Source of the DNA: Serratia ureilytica
Lineage (GTDB): Bacteria > Pseudomonadota > Gammaproteobacteria > Enterobacterales > Enterobacteriaceae
Reading direction: 5' to 3'
Assembly: GCF_013375155.1 (NCBI RefSeq)
Contig: NZ_JABXOF010000005.1
Coordinates: 1-64,000 of the forward strand
DNA length: 64,000 nucleotides
Part shown: positions 1 to 7,845 of the stretch, in pieces
Layout of the letters: each line of letters begins with the position of its first letter
Numbering within the stretch: position 1 is the first letter of the stretch
Notes under the pieces: model-generated
What the model was told of the DNA's origin: nothing
Database searches by the model: none
Seen by the model: only the letters and a program-made list of their open reading frames with translations
Position numbers and translations under genes: made by a program

Positions 1-19
1 AGGTCGGCTTTTCAAATGG

Positions 20-95
<76 letters not shown>

Positions 96-155
96 ACAAA
101 AGTGGTACGCGTTGACCGGCGTTACGGTATTCCCCAACCTCTCTGAGAAGAAGGT

Positions 156-231
<76 letters not shown>

Positions 232-539
232 GTTCCACAATCACTTTGTGCTGTGAACGGGGCGCATAATATGAAACCCGCTCAAAGCTGTCAACGGCTA
301 AATTGAATTACTGAATCAAGCGTTGAAAAAGCCGCCAAATCAGCATCTTTGGCGCCAAAAAATCATCACTTTGCGCAGAGTTCATCCATTTTGCGCGCTA
401 CTTCTCAAAATGGCAAAAGACCCTGCATATCACGTTGATTTTTAATTAACGGAATGTTAGCGAAATGCGCTTGAGTCGGGCTCCCGAGCGGCATAGACTG
501 CCCGCGCCATAAACTTTATTACTATAAACCGAGTCCGTC
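232..539. other. Intergenic region, tRNA-Ala promoter and FNT-gene leader
   Basis: Apart from the tRNA promoter, this 308-nt stretch contains AT-rich DNA and no credible ORF. A TTGATTTTTAATTAA element near 434-448 resembles one good and one poor half of an FNR site (TTGAT-N4-ATCAA). Anaerobic control would suit the downstream formate/nitrite channel, but the second half-site is degenerate, so this is only suggestive. Confidence 0.4.
266..294 (-). promoter_or_regulatory. sigma-70 promoter of the tRNA-Ala pair
   Basis: On the minus strand TTGACA (289-294) and TATTAT (266-271) are separated by exactly 17 nt. They are followed by a GC-rich discriminator (GCGCCCCG), the usual signature of stringently controlled stable-RNA promoters. 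The first tRNA-Ala begins about 35 nt downstream. Confidence 0.8.
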
Positions 540-1325
540 ATGTCTTTGCATTCACCAAAAGAAATCGCCGCCCTCGCCGTTCAGGCCGGGGTAAACAAAA
601 GCCGCGCCCCTCTCGCTAATCTGCTGATTCTGGGCTTTCTCGCCGGCGCCTTTATCGCCACCGGCTTCCTGCTGGATATTCACGTCATCGGCACCCTGCC
701 GGCCGAATGGGGCTCTTTCGGCGCGCTGTTGGGCGCCGCGGTCTTCCCTATCGGTTTGATCCTGACCATTCTGGCCGGCGGCGAACTGCTGACCGGCAAC
801 ATGATGACCTTGCCAATGGCCTGGTTCGCCCGTGAAATTCCCGCCATCGCCGTGCTGCGCAACTGGTTTTGGGTCACCCTGGCCAACTTCGCCGGCAGCG
901 TGGCCGTCGCCTACTTCTTCGGCCACCTGCTGGGCCTGACCGAAGGCGCGTTTTTACATAAGACGCTGGCGATCGCGCAGGCCAAAGTGGATGCGGACTT
1001 CCTGCACGCCTTCATTTCCGGCGTCGGCTGCAACTGGTTGGTATGCCTGGCGGTGTGGTTAGCCTTCGCCAGCAAAGATGTGCCGGGCAAAGTGATCGGC
1101 ATGTGGTTCCCGGTCATGGCTTTTGTCGCCATCGGCTTCCAGCACGTGGTGGCGAATATGTTCATCATCCCGGCGGCCATCTTTGCCGGCGGCATGGGCT
1201 GGGAGCAGTATCTGCCTAATTTCGTCGCGGTATTTCTCGGCAATGCGCTGGGCGGCGCCGGCTTTGTCGGGTTGATGTATTTCCTCGCCTACCGTCCGGG
1301 TTTGCCGGCTAGCGAACAAGCCTGA
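540..1325 (+). CDS. Formate/nitrite transporter (FNT) family channel
   Basis: The 261-aa integral membrane protein has about six hydrophobic helices and the conserved FNT features: GGELLTGNMM in the second helix region, a central GCNWLVCLAVW segment, and HVVANMF near the pore histidine in the fifth helix. The family (FocA, NirC) passes formate, nitrite or related small anions across the cytoplasmic membrane as pentamers. Neither pflB nor a nir operon adjoins it, so the substrate cannot be assigned from context. It is monocistronic and followed at once by a terminator shared with convergent gltX. FNT membership is firm; formate versus nitrite is open. Confidence 0.9.
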   Translation: MSLHSPKEIAALAVQAGVNKSRAPLANLLILGFLAGAFIATGFLLDIHVIGTLPAEWGSFGALLGAAVFPIGLILTILAGGELLTGNMMTLPMAWFAREIPAIAVLRNWFWVTLANFAGSVAVAYFFGHLLGLTEGAFLHKTLAIAQAKVDADFLHAFISGVGCNWLVCLAVWLAFASKDVPGKVIGMWFPVMAFVAIGFQHVVANMFIIPAAIFAGGMGWEQYLPNFVAVFLGNALGGAGFVGLMYFLAYRPGLPASEQA

Positions 1326-1335
1326 CAAAGCGCAA

Positions 1336-1374
1336 TAAAAAAGCCCCGGGATCGCTCCACGGGGCTTTTTCTTT
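1336..1374. terminator. Bidirectional terminator between FNT gene and gltX
   Basis: AAGCCCCG (1341-1348) pairs with CGGGGCTT (1360-1367). The A-run before and the T-run after make it usable by both convergent genes. Confidence 0.85.
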
Positions 1375-1391
1375 AAGGCGTATCAGCCTAA

Positions 1392-2807
1392 TCAGGCTTG
1401 AGCTTCACGCTCGGCGATGTAAGCCAGCGCCATATCGATACGCTGCAGCGAACGCTTCTGGCCGATCGCATGCACGGTCACGTCCATGCCCGGCGACTGG
1501 CCGGCGCCGGTCACCGCGACACGCAGCGGCATGCCGACTTTACCCATGCCGACGCCCAGCTCATCCGCCGTGCCCTGAATGGCGTCGTGCACGTTTTCCG
1601 GCGTCCAGACGGTGATGGCGGCCAGCTTGGCGCGCACCGCTTCCAGCGGCTGACGCGCGACCGGACGCAGGTGCTTCTTGGCGGCGTCGGCGTCGAACTC
1701 GCTGAAGTCTTCGTAGAAGTAACGGCAAGACTCCGCCATCTCTTTCAGCGTCTTGCAGCGCTCGCCCAGCAGCTTGACGATGTCCTTCAGTTCCGGTCCG
1801 TTGCGGGTTTCAATGCCCAGTTGCTCAACGTGCCATGCCAGATGCACCGCCACTTCTTCCGCCGGCATATGGTTGATGTAGTGGTGGTTCAGCCACTGCA
1901 GCTTCTCGGTGTTGAACGCGCTGGCGGATTTGTTGATCGCTTCCAGCGTGAAGAACTCTTTCATCTCGTCGATGGAGAAGATCTCCTGATCGCCGTGGGA
2001 CCAGCCCAGACGCACCAGGTAGTTCAGCAGCGCCTGCGGCAGATAGCCGTCGTCGCGGTACTGCATCACGCCCACGGCGCCGTGACGCTTGGACAGCTTT
2101 TTACCGTCGTCGCCAAGGATCATCGACACGTGCGCGTATTCCGGCACCGGCGCGCCCAGCGCTTTCAGAATGTTGATCTGGCGCGGGGTGTTGTTGATGT
2201 GGTCTTCGCCACGGATCACGTGGGTGATTTCCATGTCCCAGTCATCGACGACGACGCAGAAGTTATAGGTTGGCGAACCGTCGGTGCGGCGGATGATCAG
2301 ATCGTCCAGCTCCTGGTTGCTGAATTCGATCGGGCCGCGAATTTTATCGTCGAAGATCACCGACCCTTCCTGCGGGTTGCGGAAGCGCACCACGTGCGGC
2401 TCGTCGTCGGTGTGGCTGCACTGGCTGTCGCGGCAGTGGCCGTCGTAACGCGGCTTCTCGCCGTTTTCCATCTGCTTCTCGCGCAGCGCTTCCAGGCGTT
2501 CCTTGGAGCAATAGCATTTATAGGCCGTGCCCTGCTCCAGCATTTCGTCGATGACCGCGTTGTAGCGATCGAAACGCTTGGTCTGGAAGTACGGGCCTTC
2601 ATCCCAATCCAGATTCAACCAGTTCATGCCATCCATAATTGCGTCGATCGCGTCCTGGGTAGAACGTTCCAGATCGGTATCTTCGATACGCAGAACGAAC
2701 TCACCGCCCGCATGGCGGCTGAACAGCCAGGAGTAAAGTGCGGTACGCGCGCCGCCGACGTGGAGATAGCCGGTCGGGCTCGGTGCAAAACGGGTTTTGA
2801 TTTTCAT
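1392..2807 (-). CDS. gltX: Glutamyl-tRNA synthetase
   Basis: The enzyme charges tRNA-Glu with glutamate in the cytoplasm. The 471-aa length equals that of E. coli GltX once the start is placed at the ATG giving [13 protein letters not shown]; the 30-residue upstream extension has no family similarity and was dropped. Class I signatures are present: the HIGH equivalent (YLHVGG, near residue 15) and the KMSKS equivalent (GKKLSKRHG, near 240). It is flanked by tRNA genes on both sides, as in E. coli. A promoter-like TTGAGG-N16-TACAAT lies about 80 nt upstream. Confidence 0.98.
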   Translation of the reverse strand: MKIKTRFAPSPTGYLHVGGARTALYSWLFSRHAGGEFVLRIEDTDLERSTQDAIDAIMDGMNWLNLDWDEGPYFQTKRFDRYNAVIDEMLEQGTAYKCYCSKERLEALREKQMENGEKPRYDGHCRDSQCSHTDDEPHVVRFRNPQEGSVIFDDKIRGPIEFSNQELDDLIIRRTDGSPTYNFCVVVDDWDMEITHVIRGEDHINNTPRQINILKALGAPVPEYAHVSMILGDDGKKLSKRHGAVGVMQYRDDGYLPQALLNYLVRLGWSHGDQEIFSIDEMKEFFTLEAINKSASAFNTEKLQWLNHHYINHMPAEEVAVHLAWHVEQLGIETRNGPELKDIVKLLGERCKTLKEMAESCRYFYEDFSEFDADAAKKHLRPVARQPLEAVRAKLAAITVWTPENVHDAIQGTADELGVGMGKVGMPLRVAVTGAGQSPGMDVTVHAIGQKRSLQRIDMALAYIAEREAQA

Positions 2808-2884
2808 TGGGTTCACTGCCTTATTACGCAACGCGTGTCGGCGATGGCCGACGATTGCTCGGAATTGAAAAAAGAGTGGACGAC

Positions 2885-2912
2885 ATTGTATCACCACGCG
2901 CTAATTCCTCAA
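2885..2912 (-). promoter_or_regulatory. Candidate gltX promoter
   Basis: On the minus strand TTGAGG (2907-2912) and TACAAT (2885-2890) are separated by 16 nt. The transcript would have a leader of roughly 70-75 nt before the gltX ATG at 2807. Confidence 0.5.
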
Positions 2913-3056
2913 CGCCGACACGATATTGCGCCGGTCGATTTCGCGCGTTTTGCGGCGAGTTTCGCAGAGCGTTGCGCAAAGAATCGGCGCCGTTGGCGAT
3001 AATTATCGCGCCCTGCCTAAATTTGCGGCGAACGATTGAAATCATTTTAAAAACCG

Positions 3057-3084
3057 TTGACTCACTTTGAACTATCCCTATAAT
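3057..3084 (+). promoter_or_regulatory. Promoter of the valine/lysine tRNA operon
   Basis: TTGACT (3057-3062) and a perfect TATAAT (3079-3084) are 16 nt apart, followed by a GC-containing discriminator. The first tRNA-Val starts 17 nt after the -10 box. Confidence 0.8.
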
Positions 3085-3101
3085 GCGACTCCAACAAGAC
3101 G

Positions 3102-3177
3102 GGGCGATTAGCTCAGTTGGTAGAGCATCTCCTTTACACGGAGGGGGTCGGCGGTTCGAGCCCGTCATCGCCCACCA
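3102..3177 (+). tRNA. tRNA-Val (anticodon TAC), copy 1
   Basis: A 76-nt cloverleaf with anticodon TAC and encoded CCA. Its acceptor stem is GGGCGAT/ATCGCCC and so differs from the next two copies by a compensatory base pair. This is the first gene of a four-tRNA array equivalent to E. coli valU-valX-valY-lysV. Confidence 0.96.
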
Positions 3178-3205
3178 TCTTGTTGAGAAAAATGAGAACG
3201 AATGA

Positions 3206-3281
3206 GGGTGATTAGCTCAGTTGGTAGAGCATCTCCTTTACACGGAGGGGGTCGGCGGTTCGAGCCCGTCATCACCCACCA
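3206..3281 (+). tRNA. tRNA-Val (anticodon TAC), copy 2
   Basis: A 76-nt cloverleaf with TAC anticodon and CCA end. The acceptor stem is GGGTGAT/ATCACCC, identical to copy 3. The spacer to copy 1 is 28 nt. Confidence 0.96.
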
Positions 3282-3319
3282 TCATTCTCTCGTTTAGCAG
3301 TGCCTGGAAGTCCTGAAGT

Positions 3320-3395
3320 GGGTGATTAGCTCAGTTGGTAGAGCATCTCCTTTACACGGAGGGGGTCGGCGGTTCGAGCCCGTCATCACCCACCA
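3320..3395 (+). tRNA. tRNA-Val (anticodon TAC), copy 3
   Basis: Identical in sequence to the copy at 3206-3281, with 38 nt between them. No promoter is visible in the spacer, so it is probably processed from the common precursor. Confidence 0.96.
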
Positions 3396-3402
3396 CTTCT
3401 GC

Positions 3403-3478
3403 GGGTCGTTAGCTCAGTTGGTAGAGCAGTTGACTTTTAATCAATTGGTCGCAGGTTCGAATCCTGCACGACCCACCA
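3403..3478 (+). tRNA. lysV: tRNA-Lys (anticodon TTT)
   Basis: A 76-nt cloverleaf beginning GGGTCGTTAGC, with TTT anticodon in the loop CTTTTAA and CCA end. It is the last gene of the array, only 7 nt after the third tRNA-Val, and is followed by a strong terminator. Confidence 0.96.
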
Positions 3479-3484
3479 ATTCAG

Positions 3485-3511
3485 AAAAAAGCGCCTTTTG
3501 GCGCTTTTTTC
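3485..3511 (+). terminator. Terminator of the tRNA operon
   Basis: AAAAAAGCGCC pairs with GGCGCTTTTTT around a TTTT loop, a classic intrinsic terminator 7 nt after tRNA-Lys. Confidence 0.9.
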
Positions 3512-3560
3512 GTTTCTGCCGTTCGCCTCCCTTTCTTCATTATTCGCCACTCGCTGAGAT

Positions 3561-3579
3561 ACGAATGGTTATCATTTTG
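3561..3579 (+). promoter_or_regulatory. Candidate Fur box upstream of fepB
   Basis: ACGAATGGTTATCATTTTG matches the 19-bp Fur consensus at about 12 positions. It lies about 95 nt before fepB, where an iron-repressed promoter is expected. Confidence 0.55.
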
Positions 3580-3672
3580 ACGGCTTGGATGGTAAATTAG
3601 CGGGCATACACCACGCAGCCAATCCGCCGCCGGATTGATACGCCTTAGTTCAAGGAAAGAAAGAGCCCGCTC

Positions 3673-4680
3673 ATGACCCTATCCTTACGCCAGCTGTTCA
3701 TTGCATTTATCGCCACTTCCAGCCTGCTGCTCAGCGGTTGCGGCCCGGACGACAAGAGCGACGGGCAGAAACCGTCCGCCCCCTCTGCCGACAGCAGTTG
3801 GCCGCGCACCATCGATAGCGCCAAAGGGAAGTTCACGCTGGAAAAACCGCCGCAGCGCATCGTATCCACCAGCGTCACCATCACCGGCACGTTACTGGCT
3901 ATCGATGCCCCGGTGGTCGCCAGCGCCGCCACCAGTCCAAATCCCCTGGTGGCCGATCAGCAAGGCTTCTTTACCCAATGGAGCGAAGTGGCCAAACAGC
4001 GCCACGTCGAACGGCTGTATCAGGTGGAACCCAATGCCGAAGCCGTCGCCGCCGCCGCGCCGGATTTGATCGTCGTCGCCGCGACCGGCGGTGATTCGGC
4101 GCTGAAACTGTACGATCAGCTGTCCGCCATTGCGCCGACGCTGGTGCTCGATTACGGCGACAAAAGCTGGCAGCAGCTGGCCAGCGAGCTCGGTGAGATC
4201 ACCGGTCACGAAGCCGGCGCCAAACAGGCGGAAGATCGTTTCGAGCAGCGCGTGGAACAAGTGAAGCAGGCGATTACCCTGCCGCCGCAGCCGACCACGC
4301 CGCTGGTGTATGCCGACAACGGCCGCGAAGCCATGCTGTGGACGCCGGGCTCCGCCCAAGGCAAGCTGCTGACCCAGCTCGGTTTCCAGCTGGCTACCCC
4401 GCCGGAAAGCGCCAAAGGCAACGCCAGCATGGGTAAACGCCATGACATCATCCAGATCTCCGGCGAAAAAATGGCCGAAGGCCTGAACGGCAAAACCCTG
4501 ATCCTGTTCGCCACCAATGAGCGCAAAGTGCAAGAGGTGCTGGCCAACCCGTTCCTCAAACATCTGGAGCCGGTGGAACAGCGGCACGTCTACGCCGTCG
4601 GCAACGATACCTTCCGCCTCGATTACTACAGCGCCACCAACATGCTGAATCAAATCGAACGGTTGTTCAAAAAGCCCTGA
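3673..4680 (+). CDS. fepB: Ferric-enterobactin-type substrate-binding protein FepB
   Basis: FepB captures ferric catecholate siderophore in the periplasm and hands it to FepDG. The 335-aa protein aligns throughout with E. coli FepB, for example QRIVSTSVTITG, ATGGDSALKLYDQLS and RHDIIQ, ending in the FRLDYYSA segment. It has a lipobox (LLLSGC, Cys at about residue 23) where the E. coli protein has an ordinary cleavable signal, so it is predicted to be a lipoprotein. The residues after Cys (Gly, Pro) can favour inner-membrane retention. A Fur-like box lies upstream, a terminator follows, and fepDGC starts as a separate unit. No entABCEF genes or FepA receptor gene lie in the window. Confidence 0.93.
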   Translation: MTLSLRQLFIAFIATSSLLLSGCGPDDKSDGQKPSAPSADSSWPRTIDSAKGKFTLEKPPQRIVSTSVTITGTLLAIDAPVVASAATSPNPLVADQQGFFTQWSEVAKQRHVERLYQVEPNAEAVAAAAPDLIVVAATGGDSALKLYDQLSAIAPTLVLDYGDKSWQQLASELGEITGHEAGAKQAEDRFEQRVEQVKQAITLPPQPTTPLVYADNGREAMLWTPGSAQGKLLTQLGFQLATPPESAKGNASMGKRHDIIQISGEKMAEGLNGKTLILFATNERKVQEVLANPFLKHLEPVEQRHVYAVGNDTFRLDYYSATNMLNQIERLFKKP

Positions 4681-4687
4681 ATCACGC

Positions 4688-4719
4688 CGTCGGCAGGCCA
4701 GTCCCCTGCCGACGCTTTT
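4688..4719 (+). terminator. Terminator after fepB
   Basis: A 10-bp stem, CGTCGGCAGG with CCTGCCGACG, is followed by CTTTTC. It separates fepB from fepDGC transcriptionally. Confidence 0.8.
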
Positions 4720-4862
4720 CGCAAACGGGGCAACAATTCACATTCAATCAATTGAAATATCAATAGTTATTAACATCGTCCACGCGCCTTCGCCACCAAC
4801 CGGCGGGTGCATGCGGGCGTAAACTCGTGTTACTATTGGCGCCCTTCACGAACGCAAATAAC

Positions 4863-4881
4863 AATGAGAATAAAAATCATA
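4863..4881 (+). promoter_or_regulatory. Candidate Fur box in front of fepDGC
   Basis: AATGAGAATAAAAATCATA matches the Fur consensus at about 11 of 19 positions. It overlaps the region just upstream of the AAGGAG ribosome binding site of fepD. Confidence 0.5.
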
Positions 4882-4895
4882 AAGGAGTTACCGGT

Positions 4896-5951
4896 GTGAA
4901 CGTACCCACTCCGACTGAGCGGACGCTTTCGTCCGCACCGCACGCAGCTTACGCCAGTGGCTTCAAACGCATCGCCGGGTTCGGTATCGGCTTGGCGTTG
5001 TTGTTGCTGTGCATCATTGCCAGCCTGATGCTGGGTTCCAAAGCCATCCCCTTCCATACCGTCTGGCTCAGCCTACAGGGCGCCGCGAGCGGCTCCGACA
5101 GCACCATCATTCTCAACGCCCGGGTGCCCCGTACGCTGGCGGGCATTTTGGCCGGTATGGCGCTCGGCGCCGCCGGCGCGCTGATTCAGGCGCTGACGCG
5201 CAACCCGCTGGCCGATCCCGGCGTGCTCGGCATCAACGCCGGCGCCAGCTTCGCCGTGGTGATCGGCATCATGTTTTTCGGCGCCGCCACCACCGAAAGC
5301 TATATGGCCTATGCCTTTGTCGGCGCGGCCCTCACCACCCTGCTGGTCTACCTGATCGGCACGCTGGCGGGCGGGCGCATCAACCCGGTGCGGCTGACGC
5401 TGGCCGGCGTGGCGATCGGCGCGGTGTTGCTCGGCATCACCACCGGGCTGTCGCTGATCGATCCGCAAACCTTCGACCAACTGCGCTTCTGGCAGGCCGG
5501 CACGCTGGATATCCGCACGCTGGCCACCCTGCCGGTGACCGCCCCCGCCATTTTGCTCGGCTGCCTGCTGACGCTACTCATCGCCCGGCCGCTGAATACC
5601 ATCGGCATGGGGGAAGATCTGGCTATCGCGCTCGGCGCGCGCGTAGTGCTGACTCAGGCGATCGCAGTGATCGCCATTACGCTGCTGTGCGGCGCGGCGA
5701 CCGCCACCGTCGGCCCGATCAGTTTCATCGGCCTGATGGTGCCGCATATCGCCCGCTGGTGGGTCGGCCCCGACCAACGCTGGATCCTGCCCTACTCCAT
5801 GCTGCTGGCGCCGATTTTACTGCTGTGCGCCGACGTGGTCGGCCGCTTGCTTGCGGCCGGTGAGCTGCGGGTTTCCATCGTGGCGGCCTTCATCGGCGCG
5901 CCGGTGCTGATCTGGCTGGTGCGCCGCAAGAAAACGCTGGGGGGTCTGTGA
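4896..5951 (+). CDS. fepD: Ferric-enterobactin-type permease subunit FepD
   Basis: FepD is one half of the inner-membrane channel of the FepBDGC importer (FecCD family). I place the start at GTG 4896 because AAGGAG (4882-4887) precedes it at good spacing; the longer ORF from 4827 runs through the Fur-box region. The 351-aa product has about nine to ten hydrophobic segments and the family motifs RVPRTLAGILAGMALGAAGAL and NPLADPGVLGINAGAS near the first cytoplasmic loop. GPISFIGLMVPHIAR, the segment expected to contact the ATPase, lies near residue 270. The stop overlaps the start of fepG (TGATG). Confidence 0.93.
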   Translation: MNVPTPTERTLSSAPHAAYASGFKRIAGFGIGLALLLLCIIASLMLGSKAIPFHTVWLSLQGAASGSDSTIILNARVPRTLAGILAGMALGAAGALIQALTRNPLADPGVLGINAGASFAVVIGIMFFGAATTESYMAYAFVGAALTTLLVYLIGTLAGGRINPVRLTLAGVAIGAVLLGITTGLSLIDPQTFDQLRFWQAGTLDIRTLATLPVTAPAILLGCLLTLLIARPLNTIGMGEDLAIALGARVVLTQAIAVIAITLLCGAATATVGPISFIGLMVPHIARWWVGPDQRWILPYSMLLAPILLLCADVVGRLLAAGELRVSIVAAFIGAPVLIWLVRRKKTLGGL

Positions 5952-6988
5952 TGAGTCTGCCGCACACGCTGCATATCGGCCGCCCGGACGGCGTCATCAA
6001 CGGGCGCCTGCCGCTGCGCCTGCTGCTGGTCAACCTTTCACTGTTGGCGCTGTGTCTGGCGATGGCCGTCGCCGCCCTGTGCTACGGCACGCTGCAACTT
6101 TCGCTGGAGCAGGTTTTTGCCGCGCTGACCGGCGAGGCGCCGAAAAACCTGGTCACCGTGGTCACCCAATGGCGCTTGCCGCGCATCGCCATGGCGCTGC
6201 TGTTAGGCGCAGCGCTCGGCATGAGCGGCGCCATCTTCCAGTCGATTATCCGCAACCCGCTCGGCAGCCCGGACGTGATTGGCTTTAACATGGGGGCTTA
6301 CACCGGCGCGCTGATCGCCATCACCCTGTTCAACGGCGGCTATTACTACATCGCCGGCGGTGCGTTGGCCGGCGGCATTCTCGCCGCGCTGGCCATCTAC
6401 CTGCTGGCCTGGCGGCAAGGCATCGCCGGCTTCCGGCTGATCATCGTCGGCATCGCCATCAGCGCGGTGCTGGTCTCCACCAATACCTGGCTGATCATCA
6501 CCGCCTCGCTCGAGCGCGCCATGGACGCCGCCATGTGGCAGGCCGGCTCGCTCAACGGCATGACCTGGCAGAAAGCCCAGCCCGCCACGGCGTTCATCCT
6601 GCTGGCGGCCGCGGCCGCGCTGTTGATGGGCAAACGGCTGCAGCTGCTGGAAATGGGCGACGACACGGCGCGCGCGCTGGGCGTGAACGCCGAAGGCAGC
6701 CGGCTGTGGCTGATGCTGTTCGGCGTCACCCTCACCGCCGCCGTCACCGCCACCGCCGGGCCGATTTCCTTTATCGCGCTGGCGGCGCCGCAAATCGCCC
6801 GCCGCTTGGCCGGGCAATCCTCGGTCACCCTGACGTCCTCGGCGCTGATGGGCGCGGCGCTGCTGCTCGGCGCCGACGTGGTGTCCCAACATCTTTTCGC
6901 GCCGATCCAACTGCCGGTCGGGATCGTGACCGTCTGCATCGGCGGCCTGTACCTGATTTGGCTGCTCATCCGTGAGGCCCGCAGATAG
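5951..6988 (+). CDS. fepG: Ferric-enterobactin-type permease subunit FepG
   Basis: FepG is the second FecCD-family permease subunit, pairing with FepD. The ATG at 5951 overlaps the fepD TGA by one base; a GTG one codon earlier is possible but less well spaced from the GGGGGG stretch. The 345-aa product repeats the family motifs RLPRIAMALLLGAALGMSG, NPLGSPDVIGFNMGA and GPISFIALAAPQIARRL. Translational coupling to fepD and the 3-nt gap to fepC indicate a single operon. Family assignment is certain; the FepG label rests on synteny and FepC/FepB similarity. Confidence 0.92.
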   Translation: MSLPHTLHIGRPDGVINGRLPLRLLLVNLSLLALCLAMAVAALCYGTLQLSLEQVFAALTGEAPKNLVTVVTQWRLPRIAMALLLGAALGMSGAIFQSIIRNPLGSPDVIGFNMGAYTGALIAITLFNGGYYYIAGGALAGGILAALAIYLLAWRQGIAGFRLIIVGIAISAVLVSTNTWLIITASLERAMDAAMWQAGSLNGMTWQKAQPATAFILLAAAAALLMGKRLQLLEMGDDTARALGVNAEGSRLWLMLFGVTLTAAVTATAGPISFIALAAPQIARRLAGQSSVTLTSSALMGAALLLGADVVSQHLFAPIQLPVGIVTVCIGGLYLIWLLIREARR

Positions 6989-6991
6989 ATA

Positions 6992-7816
6992 ATGAAGAGT
7001 GATAATGCCATGAGCCACCGCCTGCACGCCTCGCACCTGAAGCTGGGCTACGACAATAAAATCATCGCTGACGATCTGAGCGTGGCGATCCCCGACGGCG
7101 CCTTTACGGTGATCGTCGGGCCGAACGCCTGCGGCAAATCGACGCTGTTGCGCGCCCTGTGCCGCCTGCTGAAATCCAGCGCCGGCGAGGTGATGCTGGA
7201 CGGCAAGAACATCAGCAGTTTCGCCACCAAGGCGCTGGCGCGCGAGCTTGGCCTGCTGCCGCAAACCTCGATCGCACCGGACAGCATCACCGTGGCGGAC
7301 CTGGTGTCGCGCGGCCGCTATCCGCACCAGAGCCTGCTGAAACAGTGGACACAGGCCGACAAACAGGCGGTGGAAGCCGCCATGGCGGCCACCAACGTCA
7401 GCCAACTGGCGGATCGCAGCGTCGACGAGCTGTCCGGCGGGCAGCGTCAGCGCGTCTGGGTAGCGATGGCGTTGGCGCAGCAAACGCCGCTGCTGCTGCT
7501 GGATGAACCGACGACGTATCTGGACATCGCGCACCAGATCGAGCTGCTGGATCTGTTCCGCCAGCTCAACCGCGAGCGCGGTCAAACCCTGATCGCGGTG
7601 CTGCACGATCTCAACCACGCCTGCCGCTATGCCGATCACATCATCGCCATGCGCGACGGCAAGATCGTGGCGGAAGGGAAACCGGCGGAGATCATTACCG
7701 CCGAACTGGTGGAGCGGGTGTTCGGCATGCCGTGCATGATCATCGACGATCCGCTGTCCCACACGCCGCTGGTGATCCCGCGCGGCCGCTACCACTGCGA
7801 CGCGCCGCAGGCATGA
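6992..7816 (+). CDS. fepC: Ferric-enterobactin-type ATPase FepC
   Basis: FepC is the ABC ATPase that drives import through FepDG. The 274-aa protein has a Walker A (GPNACGKST, near residue 46), signature LSGGQRQR (near 148), Walker B LLLLDEPT and switch His (VLHDLNH). It also has the FepC-like C-terminus CMIIDDPLSHTPLVIP. The conventional Walker A Gly is Ala here (PNACGKS), a tolerated position. A second ATG at 7010 has a GAAGAG stretch 10 nt before it and is an alternative start that would remove six residues. Confidence 0.93.
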   Translation: MKSDNAMSHRLHASHLKLGYDNKIIADDLSVAIPDGAFTVIVGPNACGKSTLLRALCRLLKSSAGEVMLDGKNISSFATKALARELGLLPQTSIAPDSITVADLVSRGRYPHQSLLKQWTQADKQAVEAAMAATNVSQLADRSVDELSGGQRQRVWVAMALAQQTPLLLLDEPTTYLDIAHQIELLDLFRQLNRERGQTLIAVLHDLNHACRYADHIIAMRDGKIVAEGKPAEIITAELVERVFGMPCMIIDDPLSHTPLVIPRGRYHCDAPQA

Positions 7817-7845
7817 AAAAGGCCGGGTTACCCCGGCCTTGTCGT
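7815..7845. terminator. Terminator between fepC and the dppA-like gene
   Basis: AAGGCCGGG pairs with CCCCGGCCTT around a short TTA loop, with A- and T-rich flanks. It can serve both convergent genes and abuts both stop codons. Confidence 0.75.

Noticed and set aside
1398-3002. 534-residue reading frame opposite gltX
   Set aside because: It is an antisense shadow in GC-rich DNA with His/Arg-rich low-information sequence. gltX is unambiguous.
3102-3395. CRISPR-like tandem repeats
   Set aside because: The repeated units are full tRNA-Val genes with anticodon and CCA, not short repeats with variable spacers.
4827-4895. N-terminal extension of FepD
   Set aside because: It would translate through the Fur-box-like sequence and the ribosome binding site that serves GTG 4896.
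6203-7795. 530-residue reading frame opposite fepG and fepC
   Set aside because: It spans two real genes antisense and is rich in Gln/Arg/His as expected from reversed GC-rich codons.
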